Shown here one piece after another: positions 33,574-42,876 of a stretch of 64,000 nt of DNA. Under the pieces are notes generated by a model that was given only the letters and a program-made list of their open reading frames with translations, searched no databases and had not been told where the DNA came from. The stretch is from Oscillospiraceae bacterium (GTDB taxonomy: Bacteria; Bacillota; Clostridia; Oscillospirales; Oscillospiraceae), in the NCBI GenBank assembly GCA_017458335.1, contig JAFTFT010000013.1, positions 54,617-118,616 of the forward strand. The letters run 5' to 3'. The translations under genes were made by a program, and so were the position numbers. Positions within the stretch are counted from its first letter, which is position 1; each line of letters begins with the position of its first letter.

Positions 33574-34263
33574 ATGTCCCACGATCTTCTGATCCGCCCC
33601 ATCGCCCATATCCGGACCGATTTCCCGTCGAAGTTCGGCATTCCCCGGCAGGCCGGGCTCGCCGAAGCGCTGGAGGGTACCGTCGTCTTTGAGCCGGAAT
33701 TCCGGGTTGATGAAGCCCTGCGCGGAATAGAGGGCTTCTCCCATCTCTGGCTGATCTGGGGGTTTTCCGAGAATGCCGGACACGACTGGTCCCCGACGGT
33801 GCGCCCGCCGCGTCTGGGCGGCAACACCCGCATGGGGGTCTTTGCGACCCGCTCGCCCTTCCGCCCCAACGGCCTCGGCCTCTCCTGTGTCAGGCTTCTC
33901 TCCCTCCGGAAGGACGAAGCGCTTGGAACGACGCTGACCGTCGCCGGGGCCGACATGGTCGACGGCACACCGATCTATGACATCAAGCCCTACATTCCCT
34001 ATGCCGACAGCGTTCCCGCGGCCGTCGGCGGCTTTGCCCCGGATGCGGGGCGCCTTCTGCAGGTGGAGTTTCCTCCGGAACTGGAAGAAAAAGTCCCCCC
34101 GGAGAAGCGTGACGGGCTGCGCGCCGTCCTCGCTCATGATCCCCGTCCCCGCTATCAGGATGACCCCCACCGGGTCTACGGCATGGGCTTTGCCGGACTG
34201 GAGGTCTGCTTCCGGGTCGAGGGCGGGGTCCTCACCGTGACGGAGATTGAAGCCGCCGGATAA
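33574..34263 (+). CDS. trmO: tRNA t6A37 N6-methyltransferase TrmO
   Basis: This 229-residue TsaA-like beta-barrel SAM enzyme has PIAHIRTDFPSKFGIPRQAG, FSHLWLIWGF and the catalytic/SAM region RLGGNTRMGVFATRSPFRPN, then DIKPYIPYADS. It methylates threonylcarbamoyladenosine at position 37 of tRNA. Its C-terminal region is of normal bacterial length. Confidence 0.94.
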   Translation: MSHDLLIRPIAHIRTDFPSKFGIPRQAGLAEALEGTVVFEPEFRVDEALRGIEGFSHLWLIWGFSENAGHDWSPTVRPPRLGGNTRMGVFATRSPFRPNGLGLSCVRLLSLRKDEALGTTLTVAGADMVDGTPIYDIKPYIPYADSVPAAVGGFAPDAGRLLQVEFPPELEEKVPPEKRDGLRAVLAHDPRPRYQDDPHRVYGMGFAGLEVCFRVEGGVLTVTEIEAAG

Positions 34264-34280
34264 ACCAAACATGGAAGGCA

Positions 34281-34314
34281 GGAGCCGGTACATCCCTTTG
34301 GACGTACCGGCTCC
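34281..34314 (+). terminator. Hairpin downstream of trmO
   Basis: GGAGCCGGTAC and GTACCGGCTCC form a perfect 11-bp stem. The T tract is weak (ATCTGTTA). Confidence 0.6.
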
Positions 34315-34329
34315 ATCTGTTACATATCA

Positions 34330-34983
34330 TCAATGCCTTCCACAGAAAACAGCAATTTCCTTTTCCAGCAGCCTGTAGACATTTGCCACAAGAAATCCAT
34401 CCGCTATCGCATGATTCAGTCGAACACTCACCGGCATCATCAGCCTGCCGTTTTCCTCCCGGTATTTACCCCAGTTGATGATCGGAGCAAAATGCAGATA
34501 TCCGTCCGGCAGCTCAATATTCAGCGAATCATAGGACAGCCAGGAGATATAGGACGCATCGAACCAGTTTGGATGATTCATCATGTCCAGCCCATATTCC
34601 CTGGATTTCTTGGCATTCTCCACATCATCTGCTGCGTTCCGGTAAAACTCTTCATAGTCTTCAGCATAGACGGTATAGACCGGCGTACAGGTTTCCGTAT
34701 CTTCGTGAAAGACATACTGAATCGGATTGATGCTGTCATAACAGATCAGCTCTTCCGACTGCCAAAGATACCCCATCTTGTAATCATCCCTTGAGTTCAG
34801 CACCTTCGAGAGCACGTATAGAAAGTTGATGTAGAATTTGGTGCCAGTCCGCCTGGATTGCTCCACCAGATCCGTGACATCGATTCTCGCAGTCATAGAA
34901 GTCGAGCATTTACAGTCTTCCGTAAAATGGCGGAATACTCCGCTTCTGTAATACTGTTCCTTGTCTATTACCCTGTAATTCAT
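34330..34983 (-). CDS. Chloramphenicol acetyltransferase-like protein
   Basis: This 217-residue CatA-fold acyltransferase carries the catalytic HxxxD motif HAIADGF near residue 193, and FINF/PIINWGKYREENG typical of type A CATs. Whether it modifies chloramphenicol is not certain: many gut relatives with this length have unknown acceptors. Its ATG overlaps the upstream DUF3795 stop (ATGA). Confidence 0.85.
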   Translation of the reverse strand: MNYRVIDKEQYYRSGVFRHFTEDCKCSTSMTARIDVTDLVEQSRRTGTKFYINFLYVLSKVLNSRDDYKMGYLWQSEELICYDSINPIQYVFHEDTETCTPVYTVYAEDYEEFYRNAADDVENAKKSREYGLDMMNHPNWFDASYISWLSYDSLNIELPDGYLHFAPIINWGKYREENGRLMMPVSVRLNHAIADGFLVANVYRLLEKEIAVFCGRH

Positions 34984-35330
34984 ATGATCTTACCTCTCTC
35001 AACTCCGAGATTCTGTCGGGCCTCCTCGTTGTTTCCGAGGATCATACCAGCTTTTTCGCACGTTCGTACCTCTGCACAGGTGCCGCAAGTGGACACTTTC
35101 CTTTCCATAGCGCACTGGCGGATCGGACAGAGTGATTCACAATACGGCGTCTTTACCCCGTCAATCCGGCATCCGGTGCAATTGATCATTTCCGGGGTAA
35201 TTTCCACACCGTTCAGTTCCGACCAAAGCTTTGCAACCTTTTCCCGCAGCGCGTCGTCGTTATGCATTGTTGCGATTCGGGCTTCGCAGGTTTCGCAATT
35301 CAGGCCACAATAGGCAATATAGGTTTTCAT
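34980..35330 (-). CDS. DUF3795 Cys-rich protein
   Basis: This 116-residue protein has many paired cysteines (IAYCGLNCETCEAR, CTGC, CESLCPIRQC, CGTCAEVRTC) in the DUF3795 pattern. It probably binds zinc or an iron-sulfur centre. It is co-transcribed with the acetyltransferase-like gene. Function unknown. Confidence 0.85.
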   Translation of the reverse strand: MKTYIAYCGLNCETCEARIATMHNDDALREKVAKLWSELNGVEITPEMINCTGCRIDGVKTPYCESLCPIRQCAMERKVSTCGTCAEVRTCEKAGMILGNNEEARQNLGVERGKII

Positions 35331-35436
35331 TTTTATACTCCTCCATTCACAATCGCCGCGTACTGCTCTTCCTGTCTTTTTAGAATCCGCTTATCGCAAG
35401 CGCAAATCCCACTGGAGCGAATACTGCGCCGAGGAT

Positions 35437-35584
35437 TCATATCAATACCGCATATTTATTTGAGAGGCGTTCGCCGCCCTCTGTTTTCCACTTTTCAGAG
35501 TGTCCAAAATGAGACTGGCGACACAAAAAGTAATCCCAGTCCGATCAGGCACAGAACAAGTCCGCCGATCAATTCCTGTTTCAT
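35437..35584 (-). pseudogene. Frameshifted small membrane protein (DUF6199-like)
   Basis: ATG 35584 (AGGAG ten bases upstream) opens a frame coding MKQELIGGLVLCLIGLGLLF and then VSPVSFWTL and stop. One base further along, another frame continues SEKWKTEGGERLSNKYAVLI. Joined, they resemble the small one-helix DUF6199 family, where SPxxFW is followed by (T/S)E.WK. The gene appears broken by a one-base shift and shortened. Confidence 0.4.
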
Positions 35585-35702
35585 AACGCCATAACTCCTT
35601 TCTCCTGGCACAGTGTCACAAAAGGGCATACCAACACGCATCACAGCTCCCCTGATTGTTTCTGTCGGAACTGCGCACGGTATCTTCAAATCTCCTGATC
35701 CG

Positions 35703-36374
35703 TCACCACACAAACGGGATCACCTTATATTTGACCCGTTTCTTGTATTCTGCGTATCCTTCCAGTCCGGCTTCCAGTACCTGTTCTTCATTGCGGATGC
35801 GTTTTGCGATGATCGGGATATACGCCAGCATGATCACAAAGGAAATGACAGACCCTAAAACCAGCGGCATTGAAAGAAACAGCAAAAGTGTACACATGTA
35901 CATCGGGTGTCGGACAACACCGTAAAGTCCGGTGTCGATCACCGTCTGGTTCTCCTGCACTTCAACCGTCCGGGAGAGCCAGACATTCTCTCGCAGGACC
36001 TCCCCATACAATGCATAGGCAAGCAGGAACAGAACCGCCGCTGCATAGGAAACCCAGGCGGGGAGCACGATCCAGCCAAACCGGAAATTCAGCCCGGCGA
36101 CAGGAAATGCTGCCAGAAACATCAGCCCGCTGAGGGCAATCACCGCCTTCTGCTCGGCCTGTTCCTCTCTGGCATCCAGCCTTCTGCGCAGCAGCTCCGG
36201 AGATTTCTTCATCATGACAAGGCCCGCAACGAACATCGGAATGAACAGGATTCCTATGAGAAGCCAGGCCTGCCAGTATGCAAATGTTCCCGCCGGCAGG
36301 AACAGAAGCAGTCCGACGATCAGCAGACCGCTCAGGAATTTCACGATCGCTTGTGAAAACAGTTTTGCGTCCAT
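35703..36374 (-). CDS. ICMT/PEMT-like membrane methyltransferase
   Basis: This 223-residue protein has about five TM helices and the C-terminal isoprenylcysteine methyltransferase-type motif TGLYGVVRHPMYMCTLLLFL, with RIRNEEQVLEAGLEGYAEYK. Bacterial members methylate small lipophilic or thiol substrates; the substrate here is unknown. It lies downstream of a TetR gene on the same strand (63-bp gap) and may be part of its regulon. Confidence 0.85.
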   Translation of the reverse strand: MDAKLFSQAIVKFLSGLLIVGLLLFLPAGTFAYWQAWLLIGILFIPMFVAGLVMMKKSPELLRRRLDAREEQAEQKAVIALSGLMFLAAFPVAGLNFRFGWIVLPAWVSYAAAVLFLLAYALYGEVLRENVWLSRTVEVQENQTVIDTGLYGVVRHPMYMCTLLLFLSMPLVLGSVISFVIMLAYIPIIAKRIRNEEQVLEAGLEGYAEYKKRVKYKVIPFVW

Positions 36375-36437
36375 ATTTACTTCATTCTCCTGGATTGTCT
36401 TCCCGCACCGTCGGATCAGTTTCCTGCGGCATTTTCC

Positions 36438-37028
36438 TTAAACCCCATATATTTTAATGAAGTGGCGGCTGAATGCCTCAATCTGCCTGATTGCTTCCTC
36501 TGTTTTTTCCGGCTCCCGGTCGCACAGGTGAATCAAGGCAGAGATCGGCGCGGTATAGGCAAAGGCAAGCATCTCAGGGTCATCCTTCCGGAGCAGTCCC
36601 TTGTCCATCATCCCGGCGAATATCCGCGTAAACATGTCCGTGAGGCCGGTAAGGAAGTGCTTTGTCGCAAGTTTGCATGCACGCTGATCGCGGTACTGCT
36701 CAAGGGTCAGCACCTTGCGCGTCATGATGATTCTTTCATCATGGACCGTGAAGTTCACCATCTTCATCGTCATCTGTGTCAGTTCCTCCAGCGATTCCGG
36801 CACAGGCAGCAAATGCTCGGCAGAGCCGAAATGTTCCGCATAATAGGCAATCATCCGATCCAGCAGTGCATTCCAGATTGCTTCCTTGCTCTCAAAATGC
36901 TTATAGACCCCGGACTTTACAAGCCCGAGCGATGCGCTCAGTTCGCGGATATTCGTCCCCGCATAGCCGTTTTGGGAAAACATCTCCAGCGCAGCATCCA
37001 AGATTCTTTCTTTTGTATCGTTCGCCAT
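36438..37028 (-). CDS. TetR/AcrR-family transcriptional regulator
   Basis: This 196-residue regulator has an N-terminal HTH (ERILDAALEMFSQNGYAGTN, then LVKSGVYKHFESKE) and a helical ligand domain. ATG 37028 follows GGAGGTGCTT. A near-perfect inverted repeat in its promoter points to autoregulation. The candidate regulon is itself and the downstream membrane methyltransferase. Confidence 0.9.
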   Translation of the reverse strand: MANDTKERILDAALEMFSQNGYAGTNIRELSASLGLVKSGVYKHFESKEAIWNALLDRMIAYYAEHFGSAEHLLPVPESLEELTQMTMKMVNFTVHDERIIMTRKVLTLEQYRDQRACKLATKHFLTGLTDMFTRIFAGMMDKGLLRKDDPEMLAFAYTAPISALIHLCDREPEKTEEAIRQIEAFSRHFIKIYGV

Positions 37029-37050
37029 AAGCACCTCCACAAATAATATA

Positions 37051-37090
37051 GTGACCTTCCGTTCACCTATTATAGTGAACGAAAGGTCAC
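37051..37090. promoter_or_regulatory. TetR operator (near-perfect inverted repeat)
   Basis: GTGACCTTCCGTTCAC (37051-37066) and GTGAACGAAAGGTCAC (37075-37090) are inverted with one mismatch around an 8-bp CTATTATA spacer. It lies 23 bp before the TetR start and overlaps a likely -10. Confidence 0.8.
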
Positions 37091-37125
37091 CTGTCAAGTT
37101 TTTTCTTTCCCATGATCTCCCGGCT

Positions 37126-37920
37126 TTATTTGCTGCAGAATGCCAGCACCCGGTCGTAAAAGTCCTTCGCTTCCTCAAAAGCCCCGTGTCCGAGGCCTTC
37201 ATAGATAAACAATTCACTGCCGGCGATGGCGCTGCGCAGTTCCGAGGACGCGTTGGTTCCGACCGTGTGATCGTCGCTCCCCGCGATGATGAGCGTCGGG
37301 CACCCGATCTTTGGCAGCTCTCTACGCGCATCGAAGCGCAGGATCGCATCGGCGTTTTTCAGGAAGCGGTCATAGTCGGAGGGTTTCGTGAGTTTCGAAA
37401 GATACGGGAACGCCTTTCTGTACTTCTGCAGATACCGCTCCGAGTACATCTTCTCCGCGGTATCGCTCATCAGCGCCGTATGATTCCCCCGCTCCGCCAG
37501 TTCCATCCATCCCGAAACCACCGCTTTCACGGTCTCGTTCGCATACGGCGCCGTGACCGCCAGGATCAGCTTTTCTACCAGCGCCGGGTGTCTGATGGCA
37601 AGCTCCTGCGCAATCATGCCGCCCTGTGAACCCCCAAGCACACAGGCCTGCCCGATTCCGAGACTCTTCATGGCCGAAGCCTGATCATCGGCCATGTCTT
37701 CGATCGAGTATCCTTCCGGTATGTCGTTCTTTCTGCTGAACAGATAGACGGTATAATCCCGAAAGAATTTCCGGTAAGGCACAGACAGGAACCAGGCCTT
37801 CCCTTTTACCGTTGTCAGTCCGTCCGACAGCCCCGGCAGAACCACCAGCCTCTTTTCACCCTCGCCGAAGGAAACATAATCCATTTCCGTATTGCCGAGA
37901 AGGACGCTGCCGTTTTTCAT
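37126..37920 (-). CDS. Alpha/beta-fold hydrolase
   Basis: This 264-residue hydrolase has nucleophile elbow GGSQGGMI (Ser), acid D in IIAGSDDHTVG and His in GLGHGAFEE. It has no signal peptide. It ends 36 bp upstream of the TetR operator on the same strand. The substrate is unknown. Confidence 0.85.
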   Translation of the reverse strand: MKNGSVLLGNTEMDYVSFGEGEKRLVVLPGLSDGLTTVKGKAWFLSVPYRKFFRDYTVYLFSRKNDIPEGYSIEDMADDQASAMKSLGIGQACVLGGSQGGMIAQELAIRHPALVEKLILAVTAPYANETVKAVVSGWMELAERGNHTALMSDTAEKMYSERYLQKYRKAFPYLSKLTKPSDYDRFLKNADAILRFDARRELPKIGCPTLIIAGSDDHTVGTNASSELRSAIAGSELFIYEGLGHGAFEEAKDFYDRVLAFCSK

Positions 37921-38000
37921 GTTTCTCTTCTCCTTATATCCTTATAAAAATTGCTGCCGCAGGGTTTTGCATCAGGATGCAGCCCCGCGGCAGCCGTCGT

Positions 38001-39764
38001 TCAGACCAGGCCTTCCGCCCGGAAGCAGTCCAGAATCCTCGCGATCAGGCCGGTCCGGCCGAAGGGCGTCATCAGGTAATAGCCGTCCACAGAGTCGGCG
38101 ATCTGACGGGCGAATTCCGCGGAGATCTCCACGGCCAGCTCTTCTCCCCTGGCCCGGTCCGCATTCTCATAGCGTGCGATGATCTCCGGCGCCACCGAGA
38201 TGCCCGAGATTTCGCTGTTCATGAACAGGGCGTTGCGCCGGCTGACCACCGGCATGATCCCGCCCAGGAGTTTTCCCTTCAGGGTCTCGCGGGCAAGCTT
38301 CAGATTCTCCACCGCCTGCTGGCTCAGGACCGGCTGGGTCAGGAAGGCGTCCGCGCCGTTCTCCTCCTTTGCCCGGGCGATATCCAGCTGGATGCGGAAA
38401 TTCCTTGCGTTGACGTTCAGCGCCGCGAAGATATGAAACGGCGTCGGCAGCACGGCTTCGTTCAGGCCTTTGATGTACCGGATCAGGCGGCGGGAGTTGA
38501 AATTGTACACGCTCTTGACCTCGTCACGGCTGGCGTTCGGAATCGGGTCTCCGGTAACCACCAGGACGTTTCCGATGCCCTCGGCACAGAGGCCCAGGAG
38601 CAGCGCCTGTGTGGCGTTCAGGTTCCGGTCGCGGCAGGTCATATGCGGCAGGGCGCTCATGCCGAGCTCCCGGTGCAGCTTGCAGGCCATCAGGCTTGAA
38701 TCCACCCGCACCCGGGCCACCGGGCAGTCGGCGATGGTGATGATGTCGACATCCTTCGCCCGCAGCTCCCGTGCGCCGGTCATGAACTTGCTCAGGTCCG
38801 CGCCCTCCGGCGGATCCAGCTCCACCGCGATCGCCTTGCGGTCCGGATCGCACAGCACGTCCCAGAAGGGGTTCGGCCGGGTCTGGGGGATCTTTTCCCG
38901 TTGCAGCGGATATTCCATCCGGATGTGCGCCGGAGATTCCAAGGCTTTGGACGTGGCGGCGATATAGGCCGGCGTCGTGCCGCAGCAGCCGCCGAGGATC
39001 CATGCCCCCTCGTCCCGCAGCACCGCCATCTGGGCAGCGAAGTATCCGGGGTCACCGTCGTAGCAGCTCCGGTTTCCGCGGACCGTGGGATAGCTTGCGT
39101 TCGGCATGACGGAAATCGGGATGTTCAGCGGGCCGATCTTCCGCAGGAGGTCCACCATGTGCCGCGCCGTGGTCATGCAGTTCATTCCCACCGCGTCCAC
39201 ATTGGGATCCTCCTCCGCGGCCTTGCAGAGGTCCCGGATCATCCGGCCGGCTGTCGTGAAGCCGTCCGGCTGGACGTTGAAGGAGAGAATGATGAAGGCC
39301 TCCGGGTCCCGCTCCTTGATATAGGCCGCGGTCTCGTGCAGGCAGAGGTCACTGCTGTGGGTCTCGATGAGGAAATTCCGCATACCGAGCTCCAGGAAGC
39401 AGTCCACTACAAAGCGATATTCCGCCTCCAGATCCCGGTCGTCCTGTTCCTCGATCGGGCCGATGGTGGAGAAGAGGAAGGTCTCTTCCTTTGCCGCTCT
39501 TCGCGCGATCTCACAGGCAGCCCGGATCAGCGCTTTGCAGTCCGCCTCCGGCATCCGCAGACGGTTGATGCCGTAGGTGTTCGTTTTCAGCGCCCGGCAG
39601 CCCGCCTCCAGGTACGCCCGGTGGATCGCCTCCACCTCCTTCGGGTTGCTCAGGTTCGCCCACTCGCAGGCATCCCCGGCGGTGTTGTTCCGCTCGGCGT
39701 AATAGGTGCTCATCCCTCCGTCAAACAGCAGGGTATGCTCTTTCAGCCAGCTTCTGATGTCCAT
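38001..39764 (-). CDS. Bifunctional homocysteine S-methyltransferase / methylenetetrahydrofolate reductase
   Basis: This 587-residue fusion has an N-terminal homocysteine methyltransferase barrel (LLFDGGMSTYYAERN; zinc Cys in GMNCMT and GGCCGTTP, about residues 1-290) and a C-terminal MetF-like domain (AVELDPPEGADLSKF...TCRDRNLNATQALLLGL...NVLVVTGDPIP). It would provide 5-methyl-THF and also a second homocysteine methyltransferase. It is the last gene of the methionine operon, 15 bp after metH. Confidence 0.93.
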   Translation of the reverse strand: MDIRSWLKEHTLLFDGGMSTYYAERNNTAGDACEWANLSNPKEVEAIHRAYLEAGCRALKTNTYGINRLRMPEADCKALIRAACEIARRAAKEETFLFSTIGPIEEQDDRDLEAEYRFVVDCFLELGMRNFLIETHSSDLCLHETAAYIKERDPEAFIILSFNVQPDGFTTAGRMIRDLCKAAEEDPNVDAVGMNCMTTARHMVDLLRKIGPLNIPISVMPNASYPTVRGNRSCYDGDPGYFAAQMAVLRDEGAWILGGCCGTTPAYIAATSKALESPAHIRMEYPLQREKIPQTRPNPFWDVLCDPDRKAIAVELDPPEGADLSKFMTGARELRAKDVDIITIADCPVARVRVDSSLMACKLHRELGMSALPHMTCRDRNLNATQALLLGLCAEGIGNVLVVTGDPIPNASRDEVKSVYNFNSRRLIRYIKGLNEAVLPTPFHIFAALNVNARNFRIQLDIARAKEENGADAFLTQPVLSQQAVENLKLARETLKGKLLGGIMPVVSRRNALFMNSEISGISVAPEIIARYENADRARGEELAVEISAEFARQIADSVDGYYLMTPFGRTGLIARILDCFRAEGLV

Positions 39765-39779
39765 GTCGTCTCTCCCGTC

Positions 39780-42134
39780 TCAGCCCAGCACCCTGCGGGC
39801 GATATCCGCGCTCTGCTTGGCGTCCCTGGCGTAATAATCCGCGCCGATTTCCGCCGCATAGTCCGGGGTCAGCACCGCGCCGCCCACCATGATTTTGCAG
39901 TCATGTCCGCTCTTCCGGATGGCGGCGATGGTGTCCGCCATGCTCTTAACCGTGGTCGTCATAAGCGCGGAAAGACCCACCAGCTTCACGTCCTCCCGGA
40001 TCACCGTCTCTACAACGGTTTCCGCCGGGACATCCCGCCCCAGGTCGATCACGGTGTAGCCGTAGTTTTCCAGAACCACCCGGACGATGTTCTTCCCGAT
40101 GTCGTGGATGTCGCCGAAGACCGTGGCCAGGACGATTTTTCCCTTCGACACGGAACCGGCTCCGGATTTGGCAATGCGTTCCTTGATCACATCAAAGCCG
40201 CCGCAGGCGGCGTTTGCCGCGTTGATCAGCTGCGGCAGAAAGATCTCCTGCTTCTCATAGAGCTCTCCCACGCGGTCCAGCGCCGGGATCAGGAGCTCGT
40301 TAATCACGTCCATCTCGGACCGGCTCTCCAGCTCCTGCCGAGTGATGGCGGCGGTCTCCGCTTTCAAACCGCGCAGGATGCAGTCGGCCAGGTTCATGTC
40401 CTTCCCCGGTACTGGCGTCGTCGTCTTCGGCGCGCTGTCCGCCGCCGCAAAGCGCCGGATATAGGCCTCGCTGTCTCTGTCCTCGCCGGAAAGCACCCGG
40501 AAAGACGCCACCGCGTCCATCACCGCGGTCTGGTTCGGATTGAGGATGGGCAGGTCGAGTCCCGCATAGAGCGCCTGGGTCAGGAAGCTCACGGTGATGT
40601 TCTCCCGTGCCGGCAGGCCGAAAGAGATGTTGCTCACGCCCAGCACCGTGTGCAGGCCGAGTTCTTTACGCACCGCACGCAGCGCCTTCAGGGTCTCAGC
40701 CGCCTGCTCCTGCTGGGCCGAGACCGTCAGGGTGAGACAGTCGATGAGCACGTCTTCCTTCGGGATGCCTGCGGCCAGCGCCGCGTCCAGAATCCGCTTC
40801 GCGATGGCGATGCGCTCCTGCCAGGTCTGGGGGATTCCGTTTTCGTCCATGCAGAGGCCAACCACGGCCGCCCCGTATTTTTTGCAGATCGGGAGGATAG
40901 AGCGCAGCACCTCCGGCTTACCGTTCACGGAGTTCACGATGGCCTTGCCGTTCACGGCACGCAGCCCCGCTTCGATCGCGGCGGGGTCCGAAGAGTCGAT
41001 CTGCAGCGGCAGATCCACCACCGCCTGCAGCGCCTTGACCACCCGGGTCATCATCTCCGGCTCATCGATGCCGGGAAGTCCCACGTTCACATCCAGCAGA
41101 TCCGCTCCCGCGTCCTGCTGTTCAATGCCTCTTGCGACAATGTAATCGATGTCATTCTCCCGCAGCGCCTGCTGGAAGCGTTTCTTTCCGGTAGGATTGA
41201 TGCGCTCGCCGATGACCCGGACCGGTCCGAAGGCGGCGGTCTGGGAGGCAGAGCACACGCCGCTGCGGCGCGCGGGCGGAGGAGACGGGATCCGCTCTCC
41301 CTGCATTGCGGCGCTGAGCGCGCGGATAAAGTCCGGCGTCGTGCCGCAGCAGCCGCCCAGCATCCGTACTCCGTCCTCCGGGGCAGGCGCCAGCTCCGCT
41401 GCAAACTCCTCCGGCGTGATCCGGTATTCCCCCGTGGCCGGGTCCGGCAGGCCGGCGTTCGGCTTCAGAATCAGCGGCTTATCCGTCCAGCGGCGCAGCT
41501 CACGGATCATGGGCAGAAGCTCTTTCGGGCCGAGACTGCAGTTGAAGCCCATGGCGTCCACACCGAGGCCGCTCAGGGTCAGCCCCATGGCCGAAACGGT
41601 CGTCCCGACAAAGGTCCGGCCGCTCGCCTCAAAGGTCATGGTGACCCAGACCGGAAGCGCGGAGTTCTCCCTGGCCGCGAGGACGGCGGCCTTGACCTCG
41701 TACAGGTCGCTCATCGTCTCGATCACGATGAGGTCCGCCCCGGCGTCCCGTCCGGCCTCCACGATCTCCCGGAAGATATCATAGGCCTCTTCAAACTTCA
41801 GGGTCCCCAGAGGCTCCAGGATCTGTCCCAGAGGCCCGATGTCCAGTGCGACCCGGACTTCTTTCGTCCCGGCAGCGGCTCTGGCGCAGCGGACGCCGCC
41901 CTCCACCAGTTCCCGGACAGAATGTCCGATCCGCGCGGTTTTGAGTCGGTTGACGCCGAAGGTGTTGGTATAGAGGACCTTGCTCCCCGCCTCCACATAG
42001 CGCCGATGGACCGCGCTTACCTTTTCCGGCTCGGTCAGGTTCCAGAGCTCGGGGGCCTGGCCCATCGGCAAACCGGCGGCCTGCAGCTGGGTGCCCATGC
42101 CGCCGTCCAGTATGATCAGTTCAGTTGGCTCCAC
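39780..42134 (-). CDS. metH: Cobalamin-dependent methionine synthase core (no activation domain)
   Basis: This 784-residue protein has the homocysteine domain (LDGGMGTQLQAAGLP; zinc ligands in NCSLG and GGCCGTTP), the pterin domain (VIGERINPTGKKRFQQAL; DVNVGLPGID; NSVNGKPEVL), the B12 cap, and the B12-binding domain with the axial His in GDIHDIGKNIV near residue 677. It lacks the C-terminal SAM-binding activation domain, which is the separate upstream gene. GTG 42134 after AAAGGAGG is preferred to a longer frame. Confidence 0.95.
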   Translation of the reverse strand: MEPTELIILDGGMGTQLQAAGLPMGQAPELWNLTEPEKVSAVHRRYVEAGSKVLYTNTFGVNRLKTARIGHSVRELVEGGVRCARAAAGTKEVRVALDIGPLGQILEPLGTLKFEEAYDIFREIVEAGRDAGADLIVIETMSDLYEVKAAVLAARENSALPVWVTMTFEASGRTFVGTTVSAMGLTLSGLGVDAMGFNCSLGPKELLPMIRELRRWTDKPLILKPNAGLPDPATGEYRITPEEFAAELAPAPEDGVRMLGGCCGTTPDFIRALSAAMQGERIPSPPPARRSGVCSASQTAAFGPVRVIGERINPTGKKRFQQALRENDIDYIVARGIEQQDAGADLLDVNVGLPGIDEPEMMTRVVKALQAVVDLPLQIDSSDPAAIEAGLRAVNGKAIVNSVNGKPEVLRSILPICKKYGAAVVGLCMDENGIPQTWQERIAIAKRILDAALAAGIPKEDVLIDCLTLTVSAQQEQAAETLKALRAVRKELGLHTVLGVSNISFGLPARENITVSFLTQALYAGLDLPILNPNQTAVMDAVASFRVLSGEDRDSEAYIRRFAAADSAPKTTTPVPGKDMNLADCILRGLKAETAAITRQELESRSEMDVINELLIPALDRVGELYEKQEIFLPQLINAANAACGGFDVIKERIAKSGAGSVSKGKIVLATVFGDIHDIGKNIVRVVLENYGYTVIDLGRDVPAETVVETVIREDVKLVGLSALMTTTVKSMADTIAAIRKSGHDCKIMVGGAVLTPDYAAEIGADYYARDAKQSADIARRVLG

Positions 42135-42792
42135 AGTGGGCGCCCTCCTTTCGGAATCTGCAGGTTTCAAACAGGGTGCAGCTCGCACAGCCCCGGTGCC
42201 GGTGCGGCTGCGGCCGGTCCGCCACGCCGATCAGCGCGGTCACGGATTTCTGCGGCAGCATGAGTCCGCTCTCCGAGAGGCTTACGCCGATCCGCCGCGT
42301 GATGTCCAGAATCTCAAAGAAGTCCCTCTGCTGGGAAAACGGGAAGTCCCCGTAACCCGGGCTGAAGCGGTCGGTCAGGTATTTTGGCTCAAACTGATCC
42401 GCCAGGTCCTCGCAGAGATTGTCGCACACATTCTCGATGGCCGCGCTGGCCGCGGCATCCAGAATCACCGCATCGCCCATGTTCCGGATCTGACTCCGCC
42501 GGAGCAGAAGCTCCGCCTCGCTCCCCAGCGTCGCCGCCATCAGGATTGCCCCGCTGCAGTCCTTCAGCAGGGCGGGCACGTCCTTTCCCTGCGGCCGGAA
42601 GGCCGTCCCGCTGAAACTTCCGTCCGGAAGCAGCTCAAAATACCGCCAGACGGCATGAGGCCGGGCCGTGGTCAGAATCAGCTGCTCACAGCGGGAGATA
42701 TCTTCCTCGACTTCCGCCGGAATCCCGCTGCCGAGATACCCAAGGTACTGAAGGGTCTCCTTCCGGTTGATGACGGTCAGTCTCGCCTCCAT
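42121..42792 (-). CDS. Stand-alone methionine synthase activation-domain protein
   Basis: This 223-residue protein corresponds to the MetH reactivation domain (TDRFSPGYGDFPFSQQ; LMLPQKSVTALIGV). It ends with a Cys cluster (CASCTLFETC) that may bind metal. It overlaps metH by 14 bp. It presumably uses SAM and a reductant to rescue oxidised cobalamin in MetH. ATG 42792 follows GGGAGGTGGGG. Confidence 0.9.
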   Translation of the reverse strand: MEARLTVINRKETLQYLGYLGSGIPAEVEEDISRCEQLILTTARPHAVWRYFELLPDGSFSGTAFRPQGKDVPALLKDCSGAILMAATLGSEAELLLRRSQIRNMGDAVILDAAASAAIENVCDNLCEDLADQFEPKYLTDRFSPGYGDFPFSQQRDFFEILDITRRIGVSLSESGLMLPQKSVTALIGVADRPQPHRHRGCASCTLFETCRFRKEGAHCGAN

Positions 42793-42876
42793 GTTTTGCC
42801 CCACCTCCCGGCTTTCCTCTTCGCATACAGCGCATACAGGCTTTCTATTACTGCGCACAGCGCGCGAATCTGCCTG

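Noticed and set aside
34330-34983. A confirmed chloramphenicol resistance gene
   Set aside because: The catalytic motif is present, but acceptor specificity cannot be read; there is no mobile element or resistance context.
38901-42263. A 1120-codon open frame on the plus strand
   Set aside because: It is the antisense shadow of metH and the MTHFR fusion: low-complexity His/Arg/Gln/Asp content, no domain, no ribosome site. The minus-strand genes have clear motifs.
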